Part shown: positions 7,216-13,957 of the stretch, piece by piece
Layout: each line of letters starts with the position of its first letter
Position numbering within the stretch: position 1 is the stretch's first letter
Assembly: GCA_017553815.1 (NCBI GenBank)
Contig: JAFZJT010000046.1
Location: 1-13,957 of the forward strand
Length of the DNA stretch: 13,957 nt
Direction of reading: 5' to 3'
DNA from: Clostridia bacterium
GTDB lineage: Bacteria > Bacillota_A > Clostridia > Christensenellales > CAG-138
The notes under the pieces: generated by a model
Seen by the model: the letters and a program-made list of their open reading frames with translations, nothing else
Database searches by the model: none
What the model was told of the DNA's origin: nothing
Program-made: the position numbers and the translations under genes

Positions 7216-7917
7216 CTATGGCGTGTTTTGCGCCGGATCGGCTGTAAGAATATTCTTGTACTCATTGGCATTTATGCTTCCAATATGGAATTCGCCGCCC
7301 GTGTATTCCACCGTTTGACGGTCGATATAGATCCTTTCGCCGTCATATTGGAGAGTAAAGCCTTGGTCATCCTGTCCAAGCTCGGCGATTTTACATAGGA
7401 CGACCAGCCGCGTTCCCGTGCTGAGGTCGAAAACGTCCGCCTCAAGATGCGAGACCCCCGAACCCCATGTGTAATAAAACACGAGGTCGTCAACGCCGTT
7501 ATCATCATAGTCCCAAAGACACATTTTAATATGGCCGCCGCCAAAGGCATCAAAGCGGTAGGGTTTAATTCTATTGCCGAGCCTCAGAAAATACGCATAG
7601 TCGTCATTCTGAAACAGGTCGATATCGTCCCTTTTCTCACGAATGAAAGCGGGAGTACAGTTGCGAAGCCTCGACGCGGTCGTGCTGTAGTCGGTGTATA
7701 CCAAACCGTCGAAAACCGAGATATACCCTTGCGACTCCAGCATTGAGTAAACGAGCTCCGTTTTTTCCATGTCGCCCTCGTCGTAGCTCTTAACCATAAT
7801 ATCTTCGTTGATGAAGCTTGGTGAAGAGCTGCCGCTCGGCGTGGGCTCGGGCGTAGTATTCGGCTCATTGCTTGTCATATCGGGAACATAGTCATTTGCT
7901 ATCATTCCGTCGATCAA
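7216..7917 (-). CDS. 3' fragment of the split repeat protein (repeat 5)
   Basis: This 233-codon frame carries a fifth copy of the repeat found four times in the upstream gene: KSYDEGD, RNCTPAF, MCLWDYDDNGVDDLVF (M at 132) and a final YTGGEFHIG. A TPEPTPSG linker precedes it. It has no signal peptide or membrane segment. The first possible start is a TTG at 7917 that overlaps the upstream stop (TTGA), with only a weak GGAG before it. It is very probably the downstream part of the upstream gene, separated by loss of one A in the run at 7942-7946. If translated alone it would stay in the cytoplasm, which does not fit its conserved cysteine pair. Independent expression by translational coupling is possible but less likely. 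Confidence 0.7.
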   Translation of the reverse strand: MIDGMIANDYVPDMTSNEPNTTPEPTPSGSSSPSFINEDIMVKSYDEGDMEKTELVYSMLESQGYISVFDGLVYTDYSTTASRLRNCTPAFIREKRDDIDLFQNDDYAYFLRLGNRIKPYRFDAFGGGHIKMCLWDYDDNGVDDLVFYYTWGSGVSHLEADVFDLSTGTRLVVLCKIAELGQDDQGFTLQYDGERIYIDRQTVEYTGGEFHIGSINANEYKNILTADPAQNTP

Positions 7918-10190
7918 GAATTCTCCGTTCTTGTACTTCGCTTTTTAAAGTGGATATAGATGTTTTCGCCGTCAAAATGGAAGGTGAAGCCATCCTCGCA
8001 CATTATATTGCGAGAGATGATCGTTTTCCATGATTTGTTGCATACGTCGAAAACGACCGCCTTATGTATGGTTGTTCCTGAGCCACATTCGCTGACCAAC
8101 ACGACGTCGTCAACACCGTTTTTGTCATAGTCCCAAAGGCACATGAATATGTGATGACCGCCGAATGCATCACAACGGTAGAGCTCATCGCCTATCCTGA
8201 GAAAATACGCGGGCCAATCGTGAGGGTTGTTATAGAAAAGCTCTATATCACTCGTTTTCCACGCAACATCGTAGGACGTGCAGTTGTATAGCTGAAGAGA
8301 GGCGGTATTAAAATCGGTGATCCTGCTTCCGTCCTCAAGAATAAAGCCTGAGTCCTCGATGATCGAACAAGCACGCGCTGTGTTGAAGGTACTGCCGTCC
8401 GCATATTCCTTAACAAATATCGACTTGAAGGGTATGAGCTCGTGCTCTGTTTCGAACTCGGGAAGATACGAGTCTGCCATTCTGCCGTCGATATAGGCAG
8501 CCTCGGCCCAAAAATCGAGCTTGAGTTTATCGACATAGACGTTTTTGCCGTCATAATCGAAGCTGATTATGCATGAAGGAAAATCGGCGCGCCGATGCAA
8601 TATCAGCTTTAGTTGATCCTTGCATACGTCAATGCAGTCGATCCTTTGATACGCAATAGCCTCCGAGGACCAAGTAGAGCTGTAAAAAACGAGGTCGTCA
8701 ACGCCGTTACCATCATAATCCCAAAGGCACATATTATGATGGCGACCTTTTTCAAAATCAAATCGATAGAGCTTGTCGCCGTATCTGATAATGTATTCGC
8801 TCCGATCATCCTGTTTCATGTCGACAAACAGCTCGATATCGGGGAAGTTTTTACGAAAATACTCGGGCGTGCAGTTGCATATCTCTATGGAGGGCTCGGA
8901 GTCCTTGCGCTTGACCCCATCGTAGCCGTCGATATATCCGTCGGTTTTGAGCATGGATAAAACGAGCTCAACATTGAGCGAAGCGGTGTCATCGTCATAA
9001 TAAAGCGCTGTCTTATCTGTAATGAAGATCGGCTCTGGCTCGCCGCTCGGCGTGGGCTCGGGCGTATTTTCGTGCGACTCAGCAGAATACAGCTTCATCA
9101 AAGCGTATTCATCGGCATCCATGCCCCCGATAAAGAACTTTCCGTTCGCGCATTCGACCTTCAGCCCGTCGATATAGATGCTTTCGCCATCAAAATCGAA
9201 GCGGAAGGGGGGATCGCTATGCGCGCTCAGAGAGAGTATCTTCCTGTGCGATTTGGTGCTCAAGTCAAATACGCTCGCCGCAAGATGCGTATTACCGCTG
9301 CCCCAGTTGCTGATGAAAACGAGATCGTCAACGCCGTTTCCGTCGTGATCCCAAAGGCACATGCAGATATGCCATGCGCCGTAACTGTTATAGAGCTTAT
9401 CGCCGAGCCGCACGAAACACATGCCGGTGCTGTCCTGAAACAGCTCGATATCCTCCGAACGCTCCCTGATATATGAGGGCGTGCAGTTGCGAAGAGCAAC
9501 ATATGAAATATTGTAATAGTCAAAATGCACTTCCCCCGTGCGTATATCGATATAGCCGTCCGATCTGAGCAGCTCTAAGGCGCGGTTGGTGTTGAGCCCG
9601 TCGCCGTCCTCATAACGCTTCACCGCCGCGCTTCCCAATACAGATTCATCGGCCTTTACGCCGCCGAGATAGAATTCGCCGTCGATGTAGTCCACCTTAT
9701 TCTGATCAAGATAGATGCTTGTGCCGTCAAACTGAAAGCTGAATACGGGAAAGCGGATCATGTCGCGCGTGAGGATCTGCTTGACCGTTTTCGTGCTCAC
9801 GTCGAAAATATCCGTCATAAAACATGACCCGGGGAACGCTGTGCTTAACAGCACGATATCGTCAACGCCGTTATTATCGTGATCCCATAGGCACATATAG
9901 TTATAATCATAGCCCAAATTGTTGGGTTCGTATCGGTAGAGCGTATCGCCAAGCCGTATGAAATATCTGTTGTAATCGACGGAAGTATCGGGAGCAAGCA
10001 CAAACAGCTCGATATCCGACGAATGCTTCCGAACGTAGTTGGGCGTGCAGTTGCGAAGAACGGGATCATCGCCGGAGTAACACTTCCTGCGCATCATGCC
10101 GTACTCAAAATGGATATAACCTTCCTCCGTTAGCATCGACACGGCAAGCTCGGTGTTGAGCTTATCGCCCTCTTCATAGCTCTTCACGCG
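7245..10190 (-). repeat. Five tandem ~600-base coding repeats
   Basis: The repeat units span roughly 10190-9645, 9635-9105, 9010-8465, 8425-7885 and 7800-7245. The best-conserved DNA block encodes the NGVDD loop and MCLW motif; its start codon for M lies at 9896, 9362, 8732, 8144 and 7524. Spacing is 534, 630, 588 and 620 bases, and only the last is not a multiple of three. A 19-base linker block, ctcggcgtgggctcgggcg on the plus strand, is identical at 7835-7853, 9046-9064 and 10228-10246. The copies are clearly diverged at the protein level, so the array is not recent overall. Confidence 0.85.
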
Positions 10191-10478
10191 CGTGGTTTCG
10201 GTGATAAAGCTTGGTGAGTTGCTGCCCCTCGGCGTGGGCTCGGGCGAGCTCTTGATGGCGTCCGCAGTGTTTTTCGCGTCCTGCGCATACGGTCCGTCGC
10301 CCCTTGCACCGAAGGGCTTGATAAGGAGCACCGCGCCCACGGCGAGCGCAAGCATAACTGCGGCGCATCCGAGCGCGGTCAGCGATTTGCGCGTTTTACG
10401 CGCCTTTTCGTGCTGTTCTTCCCTTATTTCGGCGGCTCTTTTGAGCACGCTGTTCGTCATTTCAGAATAGTTCTTCAT
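7914..10478 (-). CDS. ECF-linked single-pass membrane protein with four Ca2+-loop repeats
   Basis: The protein has 854 residues from the ATG at 10478, chosen because AAGGAAGGG lies 7 bases upstream; an in-frame TTG at 10499 falls in that site. Residues 1-31 are charged and cytoplasmic, 32-53 are a membrane helix, and the rest is predicted to be outside. Four repeats start near 97, 281, 489 and 684. Each has (E/D)xG, an NCT motif, an (I/V)RxGDxLY-like strand, then MCLWD(H/Y)DxNGVDD (M at 195, 373, 583, 779) and a final (Y/F)xxG strand. The DxDxNGxDD loop resembles FG-GAP/VCBS or dockerin Ca2+ loops. The two conserved cysteines per repeat could form a disulfide. PEPTP linkers precede repeats 1 and 3. 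The start overlaps the sigma stop by 17 bases, so an anti-sigma or sensor role is inferred from position only. It ends early through a frameshift within repeat 4. Confidence 0.75.
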   Translation of the reverse strand: MKNYSEMTNSVLKRAAEIREEQHEKARKTRKSLTALGCAAVMLALAVGAVLLIKPFGARGDGPYAQDAKNTADAIKSSPEPTPRGSNSPSFITETTRVKSYEEGDKLNTELAVSMLTEEGYIHFEYGMMRRKCYSGDDPVLRNCTPNYVRKHSSDIELFVLAPDTSVDYNRYFIRLGDTLYRYEPNNLGYDYNYMCLWDHDNNGVDDIVLLSTAFPGSCFMTDIFDVSTKTVKQILTRDMIRFPVFSFQFDGTSIYLDQNKVDYIDGEFYLGGVKADESVLGSAAVKRYEDGDGLNTNRALELLRSDGYIDIRTGEVHFDYYNISYVALRNCTPSYIRERSEDIELFQDSTGMCFVRLGDKLYNSYGAWHICMCLWDHDGNGVDDLVFISNWGSGNTHLAASVFDLSTKSHRKILSLSAHSDPPFRFDFDGESIYIDGLKVECANGKFFIGGMDADEYALMKLYSAESHENTPEPTPSGEPEPIFITDKTALYYDDDTASLNVELVLSMLKTDGYIDGYDGVKRKDSEPSIEICNCTPEYFRKNFPDIELFVDMKQDDRSEYIIRYGDKLYRFDFEKGRHHNMCLWDYDGNGVDDLVFYSSTWSSEAIAYQRIDCIDVCKDQLKLILHRRADFPSCIISFDYDGKNVYVDKLKLDFWAEAAYIDGRMADSYLPEFETEHELIPFKSIFVKEYADGSTFNTARACSIIEDSGFILEDGSRITDFNTASLQLYNCTSYDVAWKTSDIELFYNNPHDWPAYFLRIGDELYRCDAFGGHHIFMCLWDYDKNGVDDVVLVSECGSGTTIHKAVVFDVCNKSWKTIISRNIMCEDGFTFHFDGENIYIHFKKRSTRTENS
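7942..7946 (-). other. Frameshift site (A5 tract, A6 expected)
   Basis: On the minus strand, codons CAC TTT AAA AAG lead out of the repeat frame to a stop at 7914. With one more A the frame would read TTT AAA AAA GCG AAG TAC and restore the repeat ending KNGEF-LIDG. That ending aligns without gaps to repeat 2 (YIDGLKVECANGKFFIGG). The deletion could be natural, phase-variable or a sequencing error. Confidence 0.75.
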
Positions 10479-11022
10479 AGCTAAACCCTTCCTTTTCAAG
10501 CTGAGTCCTAAGCGCGTTTCTTGCGCGGGATGCGAGCGTTTCGGTGTTGTGGATGCTGACGCCCATCACCTTCGCCGCCTCGCGCGAGCTCATCTCCTCG
10601 AAATACCGAAGCCAAAGCACCTGCCGATATCTCGGCTCAAGCTTCTCCATCGCCCGATGCACGATGCGCTTTCTTTCGGAGCGGATGCAGAGATTCTCAA
10701 GGCTCTCAAGCTCGCTTTCAAGCTCCGCGGCGTTTTCCATAGGAACGAGCTTTTCGCGCCTGTGCTTTCTCAGATAGTCTATCGCGATATTCCTTGCAAT
10801 CGTGTAAAGCCAGGTCTTGAAGCTGCTCTTCGCCCTGTCGCGCGGGCGTTTTACGGCAAGCTTAACAAAGGTATCCTCCGCAAGGCTCTCGGCCGTCGAA
10901 ACGTCCGAAACGTAGCCGCAAAGAAAGAGGGTAAGCCCGTCGCGGTAACTCTCTATCAATTCGCCCATCGCGTTGTCATCGCCATCCAAAAAGCGGCGAT
11001 AGCTTTCGTGTCCGCTGTCCAT
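10462..11022 (-). CDS. ECF-type RNA polymerase sigma factor (module 1)
   Basis: This 186-residue group 4 sigma factor should direct RNA polymerase to a small regulon. Region 2 covers about 6-80, with AESLAEDTFVKL, then FKTWLYTIARNIAIDYLRKHRR for the -10 contact. After a linker rich in Glu and Leu, region 4 covers about 125-175, with LEPRYRQVLWLRYFEEMSSR and EAAKVMGVSIHNTETLASRARNAL as the helix-turn-helix that reads the -35. Length is normal for the family, and there is no extra C-terminal domain. The ATG is preceded by AAAGGAG at 10 bases, with a perfect 12-base palindrome in between. The stop overlaps the membrane protein start, so the two are coupled. That partner is the likely controller of its activity. 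Target promoters are not evident here. Confidence 0.92.
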   Translation of the reverse strand: MDSGHESYRRFLDGDDNAMGELIESYRDGLTLFLCGYVSDVSTAESLAEDTFVKLAVKRPRDRAKSSFKTWLYTIARNIAIDYLRKHRREKLVPMENAAELESELESLENLCIRSERKRIVHRAMEKLEPRYRQVLWLRYFEEMSSREAAKVMGVSIHNTETLASRARNALRTQLEKEGFSYEELF

Positions 11023-11034
11023 AGCGCTAGCGCT
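11023..11034. promoter_or_regulatory. Perfect palindrome between RBS and start of sigma 1
   Basis: AGCGCTAGCGCT is a perfect 12-base palindrome lying between the AAAGGAG ribosome binding site (11039-11033) and the ATG at 11022 on the minus strand. It could be an operator or could affect translation through dimerised or folded RNA. A chance occurrence is possible. Confidence 0.3.
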
Positions 11035-11129
11035 CCTTTTGCTCGTTCTTCACCTATTACACGGATTTGAGAGCCGAATCCTCACGCCCGCTTGCGAAGA
11101 AAATTTCGCTTTGATGCTCTTTTCATGGT

Positions 11130-11158
11130 ATTATAACATTTTTCCTTCGCCTTTTCAT
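11130..11158 (-). promoter_or_regulatory. Promoter of sigma module 1
   Basis: On the minus strand ATGAAA (11158-11153), a 17-base spacer and a perfect TATAAT (11135-11130) with an extended TG (TGTTATAAT) form a sigma-A promoter. The leader to the ATG at 11022 is about 100 bases. It is a housekeeping promoter, not an evident ECF self-promoter. Confidence 0.65.
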
Positions 11159-11187
11159 TTGCTTTTTCGCGGAAATCGCCGAGCTTC

Positions 11188-11248
11188 TTGAATAACAAAA
11201 CTTTTTCTGATAGAGTTAAAGTGTTTTTCGGAAAACTCCCGTTATATT
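11188..11248 (+). promoter_or_regulatory. Candidate promoter region of sigma module 2
   Basis: TTGAAT (11188-11193), 17 bases and TAGAGT (11211-11216) give a moderate sigma-A match. TATATT (11243-11248) is a better -10 but lacks a good -35. A GGAAAAC at 11230-11236 resembles an ECF -35, but its spacing to any -10 is too short. The rest of 11040-11187 shows nothing else recognisable. Confidence 0.3.
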
Positions 11249-11269
11249 GAGTGAAGGAGGGCGAAAAGC

Positions 11270-11779
11270 ATGGCGAAACATAGCGGCAGAAAACTCGTTG
11301 AGCGCGCGGTCAATGAATTTTATGGCGAGGTATATGCGTTTTTATTCCGAAAGCTCGGCGTCAGGCAGGACGCGGAGGACCTTTGCCAAACCGTTTTTCT
11401 CCGTTTTGCAGGCTCAAGCGCGGAATTCTCAAGCCGCCGCATGCTTCGTGCATATCTGTATAAGATCGCCGTGAACTGCTCAAACGACCGATTCCGCACG
11501 AGGGTCGACCTTATTCCGCTTGAAGCCGCCGAGCATTCTCCATCGTGCGAACCTTCGCCGCATGAACTCGCAGAGCGCCGCGAGCTTGTGTCATCCGTTC
11601 AGCGCGCGCTGAATGCCCTTCCCGAGAAACAGCGCGAGGTGCTTCTTTTAAGATTCTTCGCGGATCTCAAACCCAAGGAGATAGCAGAGTGCCTCGGCAC
11701 GGACGTTAAAAGCGTCAACAACAGGCTTTATACTGCCAAACAGAGCTTTAAAAAGGAGTGGGAAAATGAAAAACAGTGA
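11270..11779 (+). CDS. ECF-type RNA polymerase sigma factor (module 2)
   Basis: This is a 169-residue group 4 sigma factor with region 2 at about 8-75 (FYGEVYAFLFRKLGVRQDAED and LCQTVFLRF, then LRAYLYKIAVNCSNDRFR) and region 4 at about 105-160 (LNALPEKQREVLLLRFFADL, then KPKEIAECLGTDVKSVNNRL). The region 4 helix-turn-helix is complete. It differs strongly from the sigma of module 1, so the two are not a recent duplication. The ATG follows GAAGGAGGG at a good distance. Its stop overlaps the next gene's start by 14 bases, the same coupling as in module 1. The two sigma genes are divergent across 247 bases. Its regulon cannot be seen here. Confidence 0.92.
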   Translation: MAKHSGRKLVERAVNEFYGEVYAFLFRKLGVRQDAEDLCQTVFLRFAGSSAEFSSRRMLRAYLYKIAVNCSNDRFRTRVDLIPLEAAEHSPSCEPSPHELAERRELVSSVQRALNALPEKQREVLLLRFFADLKPKEIAECLGTDVKSVNNRLYTAKQSFKKEWENEKQ

Positions 11780-13957
11780 TGTAAAACGAATTTTGAAAAG
11801 CGAAACCATCGATATCCCCGCGGACGCGAAAAAAAGAACAGCCGAACTTGCTATTCGTGAATTCGACAGAACTCATGAAACCGAGAATGACACATCAAGA
11901 ACCGAAAAACGAAGCTTTTCAGGTTTTCTTGCAAGACCCGTGATGAGATTTGCCGCCGCTGCGCTCGTTATCGCTCTCGTGCTAACACTTATCCTCTCAA
12001 GCGGGGGCAGTAAAACCAAGATAGGAAGCCTCGTCTTCATGGTCGCCCACGCTGAGGAGACGGGGGATGGGAGCGCGATGCTCGAAACTCGTACGCTCGA
12101 AAACGGCCTTTACGTGGAAGTGCCGATAAACACAAAGCTTCGGATCATGAGCGTGGAAAAAGGCGCAAGCAAACGCGACCGCGAGGCCACGCTGCGCAGG
12201 GCTAAAACCGAAGCACAGCAGGCGATAAGCCTGAGCCGAACTCCGTATACGACCTACGCGCTCTACGGTAGCACAGCTATGGCGTATGCTTCTGACAGCA
12301 TCTTTTCCATTGGAATAGAGAACGCAGAGAACGTTGATTCCGTGAGCATTCTCTGCGGCAGTAACGGCTTTTTCGAGCTCTCAAGCGGCGATTTCGCGCA
12401 TCGAAGAAGGTATAAAAACAGCTTCAGATACGGCAGCCGCGTTCAGCTTTCGGAAGCCGAGTTTAAGGAGCTCTACTTGATCGATGGCGCGGAAGCTTCT
12501 CTGCTGACTATCTGGTGGAGACCTTCTAAGGCCGTCGCTGAATCATTCGAGAAGAACCCGAGCATGCCACTTTCGTCTGTTTCCGATAGGCTTTCGGTAA
12601 AGGTAACTTATGCGGACGGAAGCATCGGCGGCGCGGAGGTGGAGCTGTTATTCGATGATTACGGAGTGCTCCATGCCTCATATTCTTCGGGTAAAGCAGA
12701 GCAGGACGGCTACTTTGCGGAATCAGTCGAAGCGAGTGCGCCGCCCGCTGAGGAAAAGCGCGCATACACGGGAGAGCTTACGAGCTATTTTGCCACCCTT
12801 CCTGCCGAGGAGTCCGAAGTTGTCATGAAGTCCGATGCGACGCTTCTTCCGCCGATTTGGACGGATTGTTTTGATGACGGCAATTATGCAATTCTCGCGC
12901 ATTGCGAGGTATCGACTGAGGAATACGAGTCAAAGCTCAATGAGGCGCTGATCCCGCAGACTGCGGAGCTGCTCGGCATAAGGTATGCAAATATCTCCGA
13001 TCGGCTCGAGCTGGTTTTCTTCGACGGAGAAAGCGGCGAGATCAGCGCGAAAACAAGCGTTTCATCCAACTCACATGCCATGAAGGCGCTCAAGATCTAC
13101 GGCGACACGCTGTATCTGATCGAGCGCGAGGATGCGGATCATCCTATGCGGGTGCTGCGTTATTCGAGCCGCGGCGATTATTTAGGAGCAGTCGAATGCG
13201 AGAATAACGACGCCGCGAGTGAACGCTTTGCGGGGGGCATCGGCGCAATATTCGACTCAAAGGAGCCTCGTGCGATCGTTGCAGAGGAGATCGAGGTCAA
13301 CGGCATAATGCACATCAAGCGGAGCGAGCTTGAGCTTACAACGGGCGCAAAGAACCTGATTTCTCGGATCAGGAGCGATCTTAACAGAATTAAGCGCCTT
13401 CCGATCGCATTGTATGGAAGGAACAGCCTTGAAATTGTAATGACTGCTCAGCTAAATGCCGTACTTGAGAGCTTTGGCGGAACCGATTGGGTTCTTACGG
13501 ACGGGGAAAGCGGCGCTTATAAAATTGAGGCGATGCTCGGAGACTCTGCAAAATACTACACGCTGCTCGACCGGGGTTCGGGTTCCAAGCTCCTTATAAG
13601 CGAAAGCAGCTATGATATTAAGTATATGGATAAGCATCCGTCGGACGGAAACGACGAAAAGGTGCTTATGATCGACCTTGCCGACTGCAGCGTGAGGGAG
13701 CTTATTTTCGACACGCGCTCGGAAGCCTTCAATGCGAAGATATCAAAGGACGGGCGCATCGCCGCAACTATCAGCATCAAAGCCGATGAAAGCGGAAAAC
13801 TGCAGCAGATTATCCGGCTATACGATGTGAAAACGGGCGAGCTTATAAGGGGCTTCGCGCTGCCCGATGGGTGCGAGCTCCGGTATCCGTCCGACTGCCT
13901 TGCCATCGATGCCGTCAACAACAGGCTCTTCATAACGGCGCTTGAAACGGAAGACGG
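11766..13957 (+). CDS. ECF-linked membrane sensor/anti-sigma candidate, truncated by window edge
   Basis: An uninterrupted frame of 730 codons runs from the ATG at 11766 past the right edge. GGAG (11755-11758) precedes it by 7 bases, and the start lies inside the sigma gene. Residues 1-59 are charged and cytoplasmic, as expected for a sigma-binding segment. A membrane helix covers about 60-79 (MRFAAAALVIALVLTLILSS). The rest should be outside. Residues 135-175 carry REATLRRAKTEAQQAISLSR, then a TYALYGSTAMAYASDSIFSI block. From about 640 the sequence alternates strand-like segments (IIRLYDVKTGELIRGF, NNRLFITAL), suggesting a beta-propeller-like domain. I do not recognise the ectodomain family. 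It has no DxDxNGxDD repeats, so it differs from the module 1 partner. Anti-sigma function is inferred from context only. Confidence 0.75.
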   Translation, partial: MKNSDVKRILKSETIDIPADAKKRTAELAIREFDRTHETENDTSRTEKRSFSGFLARPVMRFAAAALVIALVLTLILSSGGSKTKIGSLVFMVAHAEETGDGSAMLETRTLENGLYVEVPINTKLRIMSVEKGASKRDREATLRRAKTEAQQAISLSRTPYTTYALYGSTAMAYASDSIFSIGIENAENVDSVSILCGSNGFFELSSGDFAHRRRYKNSFRYGSRVQLSEAEFKELYLIDGAEASLLTIWWRPSKAVAESFEKNPSMPLSSVSDRLSVKVTYADGSIGGAEVELLFDDYGVLHASYSSGKAEQDGYFAESVEASAPPAEEKRAYTGELTSYFATLPAEESEVVMKSDATLLPPIWTDCFDDGNYAILAHCEVSTEEYESKLNEALIPQTAELLGIRYANISDRLELVFFDGESGEISAKTSVSSNSHAMKALKIYGDTLYLIEREDADHPMRVLRYSSRGDYLGAVECENNDAASERFAGGIGAIFDSKEPRAIVAEEIEVNGIMHIKRSELELTTGAKNLISRIRSDLNRIKRLPIALYGRNSLEIVMTAQLNAVLESFGGTDWVLTDGESGAYKIEAMLGDSAKYYTLLDRGSGSKLLISESSYDIKYMDKHPSDGNDEKVLMIDLADCSVRELIFDTRSEAFNAKISKDGRIAATISIKADESGKLQQIIRLYDVKTGELIRGFALPDGCELRYPSDCLAIDAVNNRLFITALETED

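Noticed and set aside
7942..7950. Programmed -1 ribosomal frameshift at TTTAAAAAG
   Set aside because: Only a partial slippery site (A-AAG) is present, with no six-A heptamer, no obvious strong downstream structure and no upstream Shine-Dalgarno stimulator. Simple loss of one A explains the data, so it is kept only as an option.
10479..10499. TTG at 10499 as the start of the repeat membrane protein
   Set aside because: This codon lies at the edge of the AAGGAAGGG ribosome binding site that serves the ATG at 10478.

Overview
The window looks like a chromosomal segment of a low-to-mid GC Bacillota, probably an uncultured gut-type Clostridia. The clues are AGGAGG-type ribosome binding sites, near-consensus sigma-A promoters (TTGACA-17-TATAAT), a YtrA-type GntR/ABC operon, a yybP-ykoY-type riboswitch, and ECF sigma factors paired with single-pass membrane proteins. 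I see no mobile element, CRISPR array, tRNA or rRNA. Organism and gene identities come from reading the sequence; no search was run.

Left part (1-5827). A HerA-like/DUF853 ATPase is on the minus strand. A second minus-strand gene may begin at the left edge, with only its first codons inside. Divergent from the ATPase gene is a three-gene plus-strand operon: a YtrA-type GntR repressor, an ABC ATPase, and an 801-residue permease with a very large, tyrosine-rich C-terminal soluble domain. The divergent intergenic region carries two near-perfect promoters. A 14-bp hairpin with U runs on both sides (5749-5783) ends this operon and the convergent gene after it.

Middle (5828-7080). A CaCA-family Ca2+/Na+ exchanger on the minus strand is preceded by a complete riboswitch control region: an extended -10 promoter, an aptamer with yybP-ykoY (Mn2+) hallmarks, and a terminator hairpin that shares the 3' strand of aptamer helix P1. 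This is the layout of a manganese ON switch.

Right part (7105-13957). Two ECF sigma factor modules stand back to back. The minus-strand module is a sigma factor followed by a single-pass membrane protein. Its predicted extracellular part holds five ~200-residue repeats, each with a DxDxNGxDD loop (Ca2+-binding-like) and two conserved cysteines. That gene is split by a one-base deletion in an A tract between repeats 4 and 5, and its 3' end may carry further in-frame stops. The plus-strand module is a second sigma factor followed by a large membrane protein whose gene is still open at the right edge (730 codons visible). In both modules the membrane protein start overlaps the sigma stop, the usual layout for sigma/anti-sigma pairs. 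The most novel-looking element is this divergent pair of ECF modules with big ectodomain partners.
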